Below are positions 1 through 9,261 of a stretch of 64,000 bases of DNA, piece by piece. The stretch is taken from assembly GCA_965214335.1 (NCBI GenBank), contig CBDCBO010000013.1:434001-498000 (forward strand), written 5' to 3'. Position numbers and translations under genes: made by a program. This stretch comes from Velthaea sp965214335 (GTDB taxonomy: Bacteria; Vulcanimicrobiota; Vulcanimicrobiia; Vulcanimicrobiales; Vulcanimicrobiaceae). Numbering within the stretch: position 1 is the first letter of the stretch; the number at the start of each line of letters is the position of its first letter. The notes beneath the pieces are model-generated. The model was not told the origin of the DNA. It made no database searches and saw nothing but the letters and a program-made list of their open reading frames with translations.

Positions 1-880
1 CGGCACCGTCCAGCGGATCGATCCACGTCAGGTCGGGTTGGGCTCGGAACCATGTTCCTTGCCGCTTCGCATAGCGCCGCGTGGATCGCGCCAGCACGCG
101 ACGCAATTCCGCAAAGGTCAGCCAGCCGGCTCGATACGCCAGCGCTACTCCATAGCCCACGGCATCCGCCGCCCGCGCGGCAGCACCGATGCGCTCCGCT
201 TCTTCGAGCAGTCCGCCGGCGAGCATGGCGTCCGTCCGGGCGTCGATCCGCGCGGCTAGCAGCTCCGGTTCAACCTGGAGTGCCAATTTGACGTATGGTA
301 TGCTCCGCGCGCGCAACGTCGGAAGCCGGCGCGGTGACGGTCCGGCCCCGGCCTCGCGGACTAGCGCCCCTTCGAGGGCTCGCCCGATCCGGTACGGATC
401 GCCCGCTGAGACGGCCATGGCGCGAACCGGATCGCGCGCCCGCAGCCAGTCGTGCAGGACCTCGACGGGGTGTACCCGCGCTTCACGCAGCACGCGGGTC
501 CGGATGGCCGCATCCGGCTCCGCACCCAGAGCGACTTCACCGCACAACGCTCGCAGATAGAAACCGGTACCGCCGGCGACGATGACTCGCTTTCCGCGCG
601 CGCGAATGGTGTCGATCGCGGCCGCGGCGTCGATGACGAAGCGGGCCGCCGAATATTCTTGGCAAGGGTCGAGAAAGCCGATGAGGTGATGGGCGACGCG
701 CGCCTGCTCGGCCTGCGTCGGGGCGGCGGTTCCGACCGGCATGCCGCGATAGACTTGGCGCGAATCGGCCCCCACGATCTCAGCGTCGTAACGCTCGGCA
801 ACGGCAATGGCAAACGCCGTCTTTCCGCTGGCGGTCGGACCGCCGAGAACGAGCACGCCGGGCTCCGCTTCGATTCCCAC
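1..880 (-). CDS. miaA: tRNA dimethylallyltransferase, 3' end beyond window
   Basis: Transfers a dimethylallyl group to N6 of A37 in tRNAs that read UNN codons, giving i6A, the substrate of MiaB encoded farther along this strand. My reverse-strand translation gives the P-loop GPTASGKT at residues 14-21, the substrate motif ADSRQVY (38-44), and the late motif RQGTWFR typical of the family. The start is GTG at 880-878; an in-frame TAA lies three codons upstream, so nothing earlier is possible. About 293 residues are visible and the gene runs off the left edge. In many bacteria miaA directly follows mutL; here about 14.7 kb separates them. Confidence 0.93.
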   Translation of the reverse strand, partial: MGIEAEPGVLVLGGPTASGKTAFAIAVAERYDAEIVGADSRQVYRGMPVGTAAPTQAEQARVAHHLIGFLDPCQEYSAARFVIDAAAAIDTIRARGKRVIVAGGTGFYLRALCGEVALGAEPDAAIRTRVLREARVHPVEVLHDWLRARDPVRAMAVSAGDPYRIGRALEGALVREAGAGPSPRRLPTLRARSIPYVKLALQVEPELLAARIDARTDAMLAGGLLEEAERIGAAARAADAVGYGVALAYRAGWLTFAELRRVLARSTRRYAKRQGTWFRAQPDLTWIDPLDGA

Positions 881-1023
881 GACTGGTTAACACTATCGCG
901 ATCGGAACGCTCCCCTCCCGCGTCATACCACGAGCTCAGCTTAACGGACCATAATCCGGCCATAACGCAAAGTTAGGCTAGGCCAAACGGGACTGGTCGG
1001 CCGCCGGACTGAACCGCTCGACC

Positions 1024-1677
1024 GTGAGGCAGCTCCGGTTCGCGCTCGTTCCCGTGTGCGCAGCGCTCTGTTCGGCCATCCTCGCCCACGTCGCGATCGA
1101 TATCGCCGGCGACTATTTGCTCGCGCACGACACGTATGACGATTTGGGGCACGGATCGCGATCGCTGGCCGCGGTCATCGCTTTACTGCTCGCGGCATTC
1201 GTCGCCGTAGCTGCAATCGGCGCTGCCGTGCGCGAAGCGCGCGGTTCACCGGATGCGTTCCGGCGCGCGCTCACCGCGCTCATACCGCGCAACCGGACGG
1301 TCTTTACGGCGCTCGTCACCCTCGCGACGCCGGTGCTGCTGGCGGCGATGGAGTCGCTCGATGCGCTGCTCGCCGGCGAGGCCATTCCGGGCGCCGCCAA
1401 TCTGTTCGGCGGCTCGATCGCACTTGGCGCCGGCGTCATGTTGGGCGCGGCATGTGTGGTATCGGCCGTCGCCTGGCACGCCGTTTACGCGTTGACCCGT
1501 AAGCGACGCGCATTCGTCGCGTTTGCCGTCGTCTTGGTGCGACGTACCACCGGGCACCAAGCAGCACCGTTGCTATTGCGCTCGCGGCCGGCACGCAGTC
1601 GCGCCGGTAGCGCCGCGTACTGCCGGCAGTGCGCCGGCCGAGCACCGCCGACTCAGCTTTTCGTACCGGCAATGTAA
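1024..1677 (+). CDS. four-helix membrane protein of unknown function
   Basis: 217 residues from a GTG start. Hydrophobic segments lie at about residues 7-29, 46-68, 92-112 and 125-155, followed by a basic, low-hydrophobicity tail of about 45 residues. I do not recognise a family. It is divergent from miaA and ends 53 bp before the TonB receptor start at 1731, so it may be co-transcribed with that receptor. The composition of the last 40 residues is unlike the rest, so the true C-terminus could be affected by a frameshift. The reading frame is well supported over the first 160 residues. Confidence 0.6.
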   Translation: MRQLRFALVPVCAALCSAILAHVAIDIAGDYLLAHDTYDDLGHGSRSLAAVIALLLAAFVAVAAIGAAVREARGSPDAFRRALTALIPRNRTVFTALVTLATPVLLAAMESLDALLAGEAIPGAANLFGGSIALGAGVMLGAACVVSAVAWHAVYALTRKRRAFVAFAVVLVRRTTGHQAAPLLLRSRPARSRAGSAAYCRQCAGRAPPTQLFVPAM

Positions 1678-1730
1678 TAAACGGCTGGGCCGCACGCGCG
1701 GCACGGTTTTTGCTGCGAAAAGGATTTTCA

Positions 1731-4262
1731 ATGTCAAGATTTTCCCCGCGCCGTAGTGGCCTCGCGGGTTCATTGGGTGTGTTTTTGGCGTTAGCGCGGA
1801 TCGCGGTCGCCGACCCCGGCGACGGCGGGCTGAGGGGCGTAGTCACGAGCAGTGACGGAGCGCCGGTCGCGGATGCCACCGTTACGCTTCGCGGATCATC
1901 GGGTGAACGCTCGGCGCGAACCGATACGGCCGGTCACTTCGCGCTGACCAAGCTCACTGCGGGTAGCTACGCGGTGCGCGTCGCTGCGCCGGGTTATGAT
2001 CGACTCGCCGACCGGGTCGTCGGCGTCTCTGACGCGACGGCCAAGCTCGCGTTGACGCTCGTGCGCTCGTCGTCTTCCCTCGTTACGATCGGCCGGATCA
2101 CGGCCAACGGCGGCGACGCGCTGTCGACGTCCTCGGTTCCCAGCACCACGCTCGACGCGCAGCGCTACGCCGCCGCCGGCTATACGCGCGTGAGCGACGT
2201 GCTGCAGGACGACATCTCGACGACGCTGGTGCACCCGTTGGGCGGCAGCTCCGTCTTGCCGACGTCCGTGGCGTTACGCGGACCGGATCCCACCGAAACA
2301 CTCGTCGACATCGACGGTCACCAAGTCAACAACGGCAACACCGGCGACTTCGATCTCTCGTTGCTCGACCCGGCCGATTACAGCAGCATCGAATTGGTCA
2401 AGGGCATCTCCCCATCGTCGCTCGTCGGACCCGATACGATCGACGGCGCGATCAATATTCGCACGCTCGAACCGACCGCCAGTTCGCACGGAACGCTGCG
2501 TCTGACTGCCGGATCGTTCAACACCTTCGGCGAGACGTTCGAGACAACCGGAACGGTGAACCGGTTGGGCTATGCTTTTTCGCTGCACCGGACGACGAGC
2601 GACGGTGAAACGAATACCGGGATCGCGGACGTCGCGACCGGCGCTGCGGCTCGCATCGGCAGCGCCGTCACGGGGTCGACGGCGCTGGGGAAACTCCGCT
2701 ATGCTTTCGGGCGCGACGGCGATGGATACGCCGAACTGTCGTTCCACGATCAAAGCCAGTTTCGCGATCTCTCGGCGGCCCTGAGTTCGGTCCCCGCATC
2801 CACGGCCGCAGCCGGTGGTGGCGCCGGTTCTGCGGATGCCCTTGCGCGGCACGCCGCGGATTCGAGCCGAGCGGCGGAAGCGCCGGTGCTGCCGGAGCTC
2901 GATAGTTTCGCCGGGACGGCGCTGGCGGCGCACAACGCCGGCTACGGTTTGGACATTCGGCTGCCGCTCGGTGCTGCCGATGCGTCGGGCGTAGCACCGA
3001 CAAGCGTGCTGTTCCGTCATTACACCTCGCTGGTGTCACAATCGGTCTCCGGGTCCGGCGCGGAAACGTCGCCGTATCTATATAACGATCGCGACCTTAT
3101 CAACGACGACACGCTTGAAGTCGATCGGCACTTCGCGCACGCCATACTGACGTTACAATATGGTGTTCGCAACGAGAATCTCAGCACCGATTTCCTCGCC
3201 GGCGTGGTGAACGATCAGTCCGTCGCGCGCCGGACTGCGCAGTCCGTCGATCGTTTCCCCGCCGATAGCGCGCTGGCCAACGCCGCCGGAATCGCAACGC
3301 TCGGGCTCGGTCAAACGCAGCGTTCGGCGGTTTTGCGATATAGCTACGATCCGACCGCGCGGCTGCATCTCACCGCGGCAACGTATTATAGTAACTATTC
3401 GCTCTTCGGCACCAGTATCGACCCGCGCTTAGGCCTCACGTTCGATCCGGATGCGCGCTCCGTCGTCCGATTTTCGGCGGGCACGACGTATCAGGCGCCG
3501 CAATTGCCCGAACTTTACGTGCCCTCCGTGCTGCCCCAGCCCGTCGGCGGTTACGTCTCGGTCGGCAATCCAAATCTGCGACCCGATCGCGCGACTGAAT
3601 ATGGTCTTGGTTTCGAGCACGTCTTCGAAACGGGTAGCCGGCGAACGGACGTGTCGGTCGACCTCTATCGGGTCAACTTGCGCCAACCCGCGTCGACCTA
3701 TCTTCCGCCACTCGATCAAAATTGCGGAGCGTCCGACGCCGGCGGCGACGGAACGGCGTGTCCGCTCAGCTACACCATTAATGCCGGCGATGCCGTGTAT
3801 CAAGGCATTGAAATTAGCGGTCAACGCCGGATCGGACCGTTTGCAACAGTACGCGCGGGCTACGCGGTGCGCAGCGCCTACCTGACGAGCGTTCCGGCGA
3901 GCATTCAAGATGGGACGCTCGTCGTCGGCGAGCAGACCTTGGGCTTACCGCTGCAAAAGGCCACGCTCGCGGTGCGCAACGCGCCGCCGCTCGGCTGGGG
4001 CTACAATGCCGGTCTGATCTATGAAGGCCTGTATAACGAACTCAACGAGCCCCAATTCGCGCTCCTCAATGCCGGATTGACCTATCGTCGGCGCGGCTTC
4101 GAGGTCAATCTGGCCGGAACGAATCTTACCAACGTGTACGATCGGCACTTTACGCGTCAAGGTTTCGGCGTTCCCTACGCGGGCCTGACCGGTCCGATTG
4201 CGACCGACGCCTACGCGCTACAAGGAACGGCATTCACGCTTAGTATCGCGCGCCGTTTTTAA
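1731..4262 (+). CDS. TonB-dependent outer-membrane receptor with carboxypeptidase-regulatory-like N-domain
   Basis: 843 residues. A signal peptide (about residues 1-26) is followed by a CarboxypepD_reg-like beta-sandwich (about 32-105), a plug domain (about 115-225, with the SVALRGPDPTETLVDIDG stretch) and a 22-strand-type barrel ending in Phe, the usual Bam-targeting C-terminus. I chose ATG 1731 because AAGGATTT sits just upstream and the signal peptide starts there; longer starts from 1629 add a non-signal segment and overlap the preceding gene. Such receptors import siderophores, cobalamin, metals or glycans using TonB/ExbBD. The ligand cannot be read from sequence. Two cysteines in an extracellular-loop-like segment (about residues 665-680) could form a disulfide. 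Confidence 0.9.
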   Translation: MSRFSPRRSGLAGSLGVFLALARIAVADPGDGGLRGVVTSSDGAPVADATVTLRGSSGERSARTDTAGHFALTKLTAGSYAVRVAAPGYDRLADRVVGVSDATAKLALTLVRSSSSLVTIGRITANGGDALSTSSVPSTTLDAQRYAAAGYTRVSDVLQDDISTTLVHPLGGSSVLPTSVALRGPDPTETLVDIDGHQVNNGNTGDFDLSLLDPADYSSIELVKGISPSSLVGPDTIDGAINIRTLEPTASSHGTLRLTAGSFNTFGETFETTGTVNRLGYAFSLHRTTSDGETNTGIADVATGAAARIGSAVTGSTALGKLRYAFGRDGDGYAELSFHDQSQFRDLSAALSSVPASTAAAGGGAGSADALARHAADSSRAAEAPVLPELDSFAGTALAAHNAGYGLDIRLPLGAADASGVAPTSVLFRHYTSLVSQSVSGSGAETSPYLYNDRDLINDDTLEVDRHFAHAILTLQYGVRNENLSTDFLAGVVNDQSVARRTAQSVDRFPADSALANAAGIATLGLGQTQRSAVLRYSYDPTARLHLTAATYYSNYSLFGTSIDPRLGLTFDPDARSVVRFSAGTTYQAPQLPELYVPSVLPQPVGGYVSVGNPNLRPDRATEYGLGFEHVFETGSRRTDVSVDLYRVNLRQPASTYLPPLDQNCGASDAGGDGTACPLSYTINAGDAVYQGIEISGQRRIGPFATVRAGYAVRSAYLTSVPASIQDGTLVVGEQTLGLPLQKATLAVRNAPPLGWGYNAGLIYEGLYNELNEPQFALLNAGLTYRRRGFEVNLAGTNLTNVYDRHFTRQGFGVPYAGLTGPIATDAYALQGTAFTLSIARRF

Positions 4263-4272
4263 AAACCGGTCA

Positions 4273-4303
4273 GACGAGGAGTTCGCGTAACCTCGACTCC
4301 TCG
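4273..4303. terminator. perfect 9-bp inverted repeat after the TonB receptor
   Basis: ACGAGGAGT at 4273-4281 pairs exactly with ACTCCTCGT at 4295-4303 across a 13-nt loop, starting 11 bp after the receptor stop. There is no U-run after the stem, so it is a weak or factor-dependent terminator, or an mRNA 3'-end-stabilising hairpin. Confidence 0.45.
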
Positions 4304-4379
4304 TAGCGCGTGCCGCGATATTTATCGTTTTCTTGACACGGCGTACCGGACATCAACTTTTTCCCTCGGCTGCCGACCG

Positions 4380-7300
4380 ATGTCTCCAATGAGCGACCCT
4401 TCGGCGATCGAGCAGGCGCACGGGAAGTCAACATATAGCTTGGGTGACACGCTCGCCGACCGTCAGCAGCGCTACCGGGCGTTTGCGGTGTGTGCGTTTT
4501 TAGCCGTGATTGCGGCGCTGGCCGCGACGTTCGGTTCGAATCAAGGACCGGCGATCAAAGCCCTCGTTCCGATCAGCGCGACGATCTGGTCGCTGGCCGA
4601 CATGCTTACCGGATTCTTACTGTTCGCCCAATTTTACGTCAACGGCCGCTTGTCGTTTGCCGTCCTCGCGATCAACTATGTCGTCTGCGGCTTGTTGACC
4701 TGGGCTTTTCTGTTTACATTTCCGGGCCTGATCGCGCCGGAAACCGGAAGCTTCGGGCAGCTCGATCGCTTCGTCTACTTCTGGATCATCGCACATTGGA
4801 CTTTTCCGGTGTTGGCCATGCTATCGGTGCTGGTCAGCGGTTCGTCGAGGGCGTTGGTCGAGCCGCGGGTCCGCAGCCATGCCGCGGGCATCACGTTGCT
4901 CGTGGCGCTGGCCACCGCGGGCGCAATCGTCGGTGTGATTTGCGTGGGGTGCGACTTTTTACCGTATCCGGTCATCCACGGTCACATTCAGCCGATCGAC
5001 CAATTCGTTTTTCAGCCGGTCGTCATCGGCCTCAACGCGTTCGCGTGCTTGCTGCTGCTCGCGCGCGGCAAGCGTTTGACCACGTTGGAGCTGTGGCTGT
5101 GCGTGGCGCTGGTTTCCAACTGCTTGGACTCGTTCCTCATCACGTATAGCGCCAAAGTTTTTTCCTACGCTTGGGACGTTGGTAAGCTGCTCTCCGTCAT
5201 CGCATCGAGCACCGTGCTCGGCATGATCCTATGGGAGGTCGCGCGTTCGTACGGCCGCCAAGCTCGACTAATGGTGAAATTAGCGCTCGACTTGAGCGCG
5301 CGTGAACGCGCCGAGGCCGCCTTGCGCTCCAGCGACGAGCAACTGCGGCGCAGTGACGAACGCTTCCGCCAGATCGAAGAACATACACCGATCGGGCTCG
5401 CGCTCATTGCGTTGGACGGTCGATTCACGCGCGTCAATCCGGCGCTGTGTTCGCTCGTGGGTTACAGCAGCGACGAGTTGTTGGCGATGACGCGCGAAGA
5501 ACTCACCGATCCCGACGACGTCGAGAAGGGACGTACGTTTCGACGCCAACTCGTCGACGGCGTTATCGATCGCTACGAGATTGAAAAACGCTTCCGGCAC
5601 AAGAACGGGAAAGTCGTCTGGGTCTTGCTCACCGCGTCGATCGTGCGCGACGAGTTTGGCGCGCCACCGTACATCATCGGACAGGTTCAGGAGATCGGCG
5701 CTCGCAAAGCGATCGAGCGAAATCTACAAGAAAAGATGCGCCTCATGGCGATGGCGGAAACGATCGCCCATGTCGGACATTGGCGCATCGATGCCGTTTC
5801 ACGCGAAGTGACCCAGTCGGATGAAGTCTACCGGATTTTCGGTGTGTCCACGTCTCGCAAACCAAATTTGCTGGACGAGCGCCAACCATTTTCCGATCGA
5901 GACGAGCGGCTGCAGCTCCGCGAGCGTTGTCTGCAAGCGTTTGCCGACGGACAACCCTTTACGCTGCAAGTCAAGATCGTTCGCGCCGACAAGACGCTGC
6001 GGCATGTCTTGTGCAGCGGCCATGCCGAACGTGACGCTACCCAAAAGATCATCGCCATTGCGGGCATCGTTCACGATATCACCGACTTGCGCGTTGCTGA
6101 AGGCCAACGCGAACGGCTGCTCGAGCGCATCACCTTGGCGACGCACGCGGGAAACGTCGGCATCTGGGAATGGGACTTGGCCACCGACGAACTGATCTGG
6201 AACGACGTGATGCTCGAACTCTATGAAGTCGAGCGCGGCGTCCAACCCGTATACGGCCATTGGGTGAACGCGTTGCATCCCGACGACCGCGAAGGCATCG
6301 TCGCCGCAGCCGGACGGGCGGCGAGCGGCGCGGCTCCCATAAACGCCGAATTCCGCATCGTCCGCAAGGATGGCGACGTTCGCTACATTCAGGTAACCGG
6401 CACGCTGCTGCACGGCGTGCAGGGCGCTTGCGATCGCTTGGTGGGCACGAATCTCGACATCACCGCAATTCGGCGGCTGGCCGAAGAACTGGGCGTAGAA
6501 AAAGAACGCCTGAGCGACATGGTCGATCGTTGGATGCTCGCCAAAGATTCCGCAGACCAGGCAAACGCCGCAAAATCCGACTTTCTCGCGCGAATGAGTC
6601 ATGAGATTCGGACACCGATGAACGGCATCATCGGTTTTACGACGCTCTTGCTCGACAGTGAACTTGCGCCCGAACAACGGCGACATGTAACGCACCTCAA
6701 AGATGCCGGCGGGTCGCTGCTGGCAATCATCAACGATATTCTCGATTTCTCGAAGATTGAAGCGGGGAAGATCGAGCTCGAACAGATCGCGCTGAACGTA
6801 CCGGCGCTTATCGATGGTGCAATTTCAATCGTTCGCCCCGTGGCGCTCGAAAAACATCTCGCGGTTCACGTGCGGCTCGAGCCGGACGTTCCCCAATGGG
6901 TCGCCGGCGACCCGACGCGGCTGCGTCAGACGCTTCTCAACCTGTTGACGAACGCGTTGAAGTTTACCGAGCGCGGTTCGGTCACGCTCACCGTGCGACG
7001 CGAACATCCGCGAGCTAACGGGCGTCTTCGCTTCGAGATCGCCGACACCGGCATTGGTATTCCCGAGGACCGCCAACATTTGTTGTTCGAGCAGTTCGCG
7101 CAAGTGGATGCGACAACGGCGCGCAGGTACGGCGGAACCGGCCTTGGCTTAGCCATCGCCAAACGGCTCGCCGAAGCGATGGGCGGCACGATCGGGGTGG
7201 TAAGTGAGGTCGGAACGGGCAGCACGTTTTGGTTCAACGCCGACCTTCCGCCGGTGCAACCACCAGATGCCGCCGCATTAAAGAGTTTTGCGGAACGTCC

Positions 7301-8039
7301 GGCTCCCCTACGCGTCCTCGTCGCGGAAGATAATGCGGTAAACCAAATGGTCGTCGAGGGTCTGCTCAAACGCGACGGCCATCACGTCACCTTAGTCGCC
7401 GACGGCGCGGAGGCCGTCGCCGCAGTGGCGGCGACCTGCTTCGATCTCGTCTTCATGGATATGCAAATGCCGTCCGTCAACGGTATTGAAGCCACCCTGC
7501 AGATCCGCCGCTTAGCGGCACCGGCCTGCGATGTTCCGATCGTCGCGCTCACGGCGAACGCGATGGACGACGAGGTGCAACGCTGCCGCGATGCCGGAAT
7601 GAACGGCCACGTGTCCAAGCCGATCGACCACGAAGTCCTCCGCCGCACGATTGCCGCGTGGACGAAAGCCACGCCGGCATTTACCATCGTTGCCTTACTG
7701 CAGCTGTTTGAAAACAATACGACAGCGGTCGGCGATCTGCTCGTCATCGCCAGAGATTCGATCGTTGCCGATGCCCGCTGCATCGAACTCGCGAGCTTGC
7801 AAAACAACGTCGCGGTGGCCGCTGAGGCGGCGCATCACCTCAAAGGCACGTGCGGGACAATTTATGCCGAACGCCTCGAGAAGATAAGCGCCGCGATTCA
7901 ACACGCCGCGGTACGCCGATCGTTAGATACCGCGCCGGATCTACTTACGGCGCTGCGCTTCGAGGCCGACGAACTCATCGCTGCGATCGATCGAGAAGTT
8001 GTCAACCTCCGAACGCCCTCGATCGCGACGACGCAATAG
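4380..8039 (+). CDS. hybrid sensor histidine kinase: MASE4-PAS-PAS-PAS-HisKA-HATPase-REC-HPt
   Basis: 1219 residues. Residues about 36-285 hold seven to eight transmembrane helices that look like a MASE4 sensor. Then come a short coiled coil, three PAS/PAC domains (about 325-445, 455-570, 590-710), a HisKA domain with phospho-acceptor H741 in SHEIRTPMNG, a HATPase_c domain with N, G1 (DTGIGIP) and G2 (GGTGLGLAI) boxes, a receiver with D1027 in MDMQMPS, and a C-terminal HPt with H1152 in AHHLKGT. The phosphorelay H-D-H is therefore complete inside one chain; the final response regulator is not encoded nearby. A TTGACA hexamer at 4333-4338 may be its -35. The C-terminal 800 residues are paralogous to the kinase at 31333-34392, while the membrane input domains differ. 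Confidence 0.93.
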   Translation: MSPMSDPSAIEQAHGKSTYSLGDTLADRQQRYRAFAVCAFLAVIAALAATFGSNQGPAIKALVPISATIWSLADMLTGFLLFAQFYVNGRLSFAVLAINYVVCGLLTWAFLFTFPGLIAPETGSFGQLDRFVYFWIIAHWTFPVLAMLSVLVSGSSRALVEPRVRSHAAGITLLVALATAGAIVGVICVGCDFLPYPVIHGHIQPIDQFVFQPVVIGLNAFACLLLLARGKRLTTLELWLCVALVSNCLDSFLITYSAKVFSYAWDVGKLLSVIASSTVLGMILWEVARSYGRQARLMVKLALDLSARERAEAALRSSDEQLRRSDERFRQIEEHTPIGLALIALDGRFTRVNPALCSLVGYSSDELLAMTREELTDPDDVEKGRTFRRQLVDGVIDRYEIEKRFRHKNGKVVWVLLTASIVRDEFGAPPYIIGQVQEIGARKAIERNLQEKMRLMAMAETIAHVGHWRIDAVSREVTQSDEVYRIFGVSTSRKPNLLDERQPFSDRDERLQLRERCLQAFADGQPFTLQVKIVRADKTLRHVLCSGHAERDATQKIIAIAGIVHDITDLRVAEGQRERLLERITLATHAGNVGIWEWDLATDELIWNDVMLELYEVERGVQPVYGHWVNALHPDDREGIVAAAGRAASGAAPINAEFRIVRKDGDVRYIQVTGTLLHGVQGACDRLVGTNLDITAIRRLAEELGVEKERLSDMVDRWMLAKDSADQANAAKSDFLARMSHEIRTPMNGIIGFTTLLLDSELAPEQRRHVTHLKDAGGSLLAIINDILDFSKIEAGKIELEQIALNVPALIDGAISIVRPVALEKHLAVHVRLEPDVPQWVAGDPTRLRQTLLNLLTNALKFTERGSVTLTVRREHPRANGRLRFEIADTGIGIPEDRQHLLFEQFAQVDATTARRYGGTGLGLAIAKRLAEAMGGTIGVVSEVGTGSTFWFNADLPPVQPPDAAALKSFAERPAPLRVLVAEDNAVNQMVVEGLLKRDGHHVTLVADGAEAVAAVAATCFDLVFMDMQMPSVNGIEATLQIRRLAAPACDVPIVALTANAMDDEVQRCRDAGMNGHVSKPIDHEVLRRTIAAWTKATPAFTIVALLQLFENNTTAVGDLLVIARDSIVADARCIELASLQNNVAVAAEAAHHLKGTCGTIYAERLEKISAAIQHAAVRRSLDTAPDLLTALRFEADELIAAIDREVVNLRTPSIATTQ

Positions 8040-8387
8040 ATCGTCGTTAGAAGAATCGTTTTCGACCCATTGTTGCATCGAGCGAAGAATCGGAACGAGC
8101 GATGCGCCGCGCGCGGTTAGTTCGTAGCACGAGCGCCGTGGCCCGACCGCCAGCTCGTGTCGGACCACCAGCCCGCGTTCAACAAGCGCCGCTAAGTCGC
8201 TCGCAAGCATCTTATCTGTGATGGGTCCGACGGCACGCCGTAGAGCGTTATAGCTATCGACTCCGCCGGCGATCTTCCACAAAATCGTTGGCCGCCAATG
8301 CGTACCCAACAGACGAACGACAAAGACGAATGGACACTCCTGCGCGAGCGCCGCCGAATTTTCTGCTCGTACCGATGAGTCGTGCAC
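7941..8387 (-). CDS. HxlR-family winged-helix transcriptional regulator
   Basis: 148 residues. The core CPFVFVVRLLGTHWRPTILW...ALRRAVGPITDKMLASDLAALVERGLV is the HxlR/MarR-like winged helix, including the start Cys (Cys19 counted from the TTG at 8390) that some members use for redox or aldehyde sensing. I prefer GTG 8387 over TTG 8390 because GAGG lies 7 nt upstream. It is divergent from the NAD(P)-binding oxidoreductase at 8450, the usual arrangement of an HxlR regulator and its target. Its last ~35 residues overlap the 3' end of the histidine kinase gene by 99 bp and extend past the normal domain. Confidence 0.85.
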   Translation of the reverse strand: MHDSSVRAENSAALAQECPFVFVVRLLGTHWRPTILWKIAGGVDSYNALRRAVGPITDKMLASDLAALVERGLVVRHELAVGPRRSCYELTARGASLVPILRSMQQWVENDSSNDDLLRRRDRGRSEVDNFSIDRSDEFVGLEAQRRK

Positions 8388-8449
8388 CAAGACACCTCAC
8401 AACAAAGTAAGTATCGACGTGGCCTATACTCTACGCTAAGGTCACGGAT

Positions 8450-9049
8450 ATGAAGATAAGTTTCATCGGCTCAGGTTCAGTCGCTACACACCTTGGCGCG
8501 CTCTTTACGTCCGCCGGGCACGACGTCGCCTACGGCAAGCGCGCGCCTCACGAACCGTCTTTTTCGGCAGCGATCAACGGCGCGGCGATCGTCGTCATCG
8601 CGATTCCCTTCACCGCTTGTCAAAGCGTACTGCCCGCACTTGCGACCGCGCTAAACGGCAAGATTGTCATCGATGCGACAAATCCACTCAACGCCGATTA
8701 TTCACCGCTCGTGCTGCCCGGCGGACGTTCCGCAGCGGAAGAAATTGCCGACTTGCTACCCGGTAGCCGCATCGTCAAGGCGTTCAATTCGGTTTTTTCC
8801 GATAACATGACAGCCGACCGAATCAAACGGCGCGATTTTCGTCTCGCAGCGTATGTGGCGAGCGACGACGAGACTGCCACTACGACCGTTGCTCAACTCG
8901 CGGCCGCAATCGGGTTCGCACCTTTAACCGTTCGGCCGCTGAGAACAGCGCGCTATCTCGAGGCGATGACGCATCTGCTCATAGCGAACGCATTCGGAAT
9001 GGGCCGAGGCACGGACGGCGCATTCATCTTTGCCGACGCTCGCTCCTGA
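8450..9049 (+). CDS. NAD(P)-binding oxidoreductase of the F420-dependent NADP reductase type
   Basis: 199 residues. The N-terminus MKISFIGSGSVATHLGALFTSAGHDV is a Rossmann GxGxxxxxLG dinucleotide site, followed by the family landmarks DATNPLN (about residue 73) and KAFNSVFS (about 110). The family (NADPH-dependent F420 reductase and F420_oxidored-like proteins) moves hydride between NADP(H) and a deazaflavin or an unknown substrate. No F420 biosynthesis gene is present in the window, so F420 use is unproven. A TATACT hexamer lies at 8424-8429. Likely controlled by the divergent HxlR regulator. Confidence 0.78.
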   Translation: MKISFIGSGSVATHLGALFTSAGHDVAYGKRAPHEPSFSAAINGAAIVVIAIPFTACQSVLPALATALNGKIVIDATNPLNADYSPLVLPGGRSAAEEIADLLPGSRIVKAFNSVFSDNMTADRIKRRDFRLAAYVASDDETATTTVAQLAAAIGFAPLTVRPLRTARYLEAMTHLLIANAFGMGRGTDGAFIFADARS

Positions 9050-9261
9050 CCCATCCGCAATGAGTGAAATATCGTCCGTACCCCGCGCGCGAACGGCTGA
9101 AGCCACGAGCGTTAACACGTTCTCTTCACGACTTCGCCCACCGGCCTGCCGGCTCGCAGCGCCGTTACCCATCGACGCGAACATACGCTGATCCGCGCGC
9201 GATCGCCGCAGCGCACATGGTTCCCGACGACGCAACGCTACGTTATGCTCCGCCCACGCGC

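Noticed and set aside
361..963. Long minus-strand frame of 200 residues over miaA
   Set aside because: It is a shadow: the adjacent minus-strand frame encodes MiaA with P-loop and substrate motifs and a fixed GTG start.
9050..9261. Possible small gene or terminator between the oxidoreductase and rbsC
   Set aside because: Only short basic frames and a CCGGC/GCCGG repeat without a T-run; nothing convincing.
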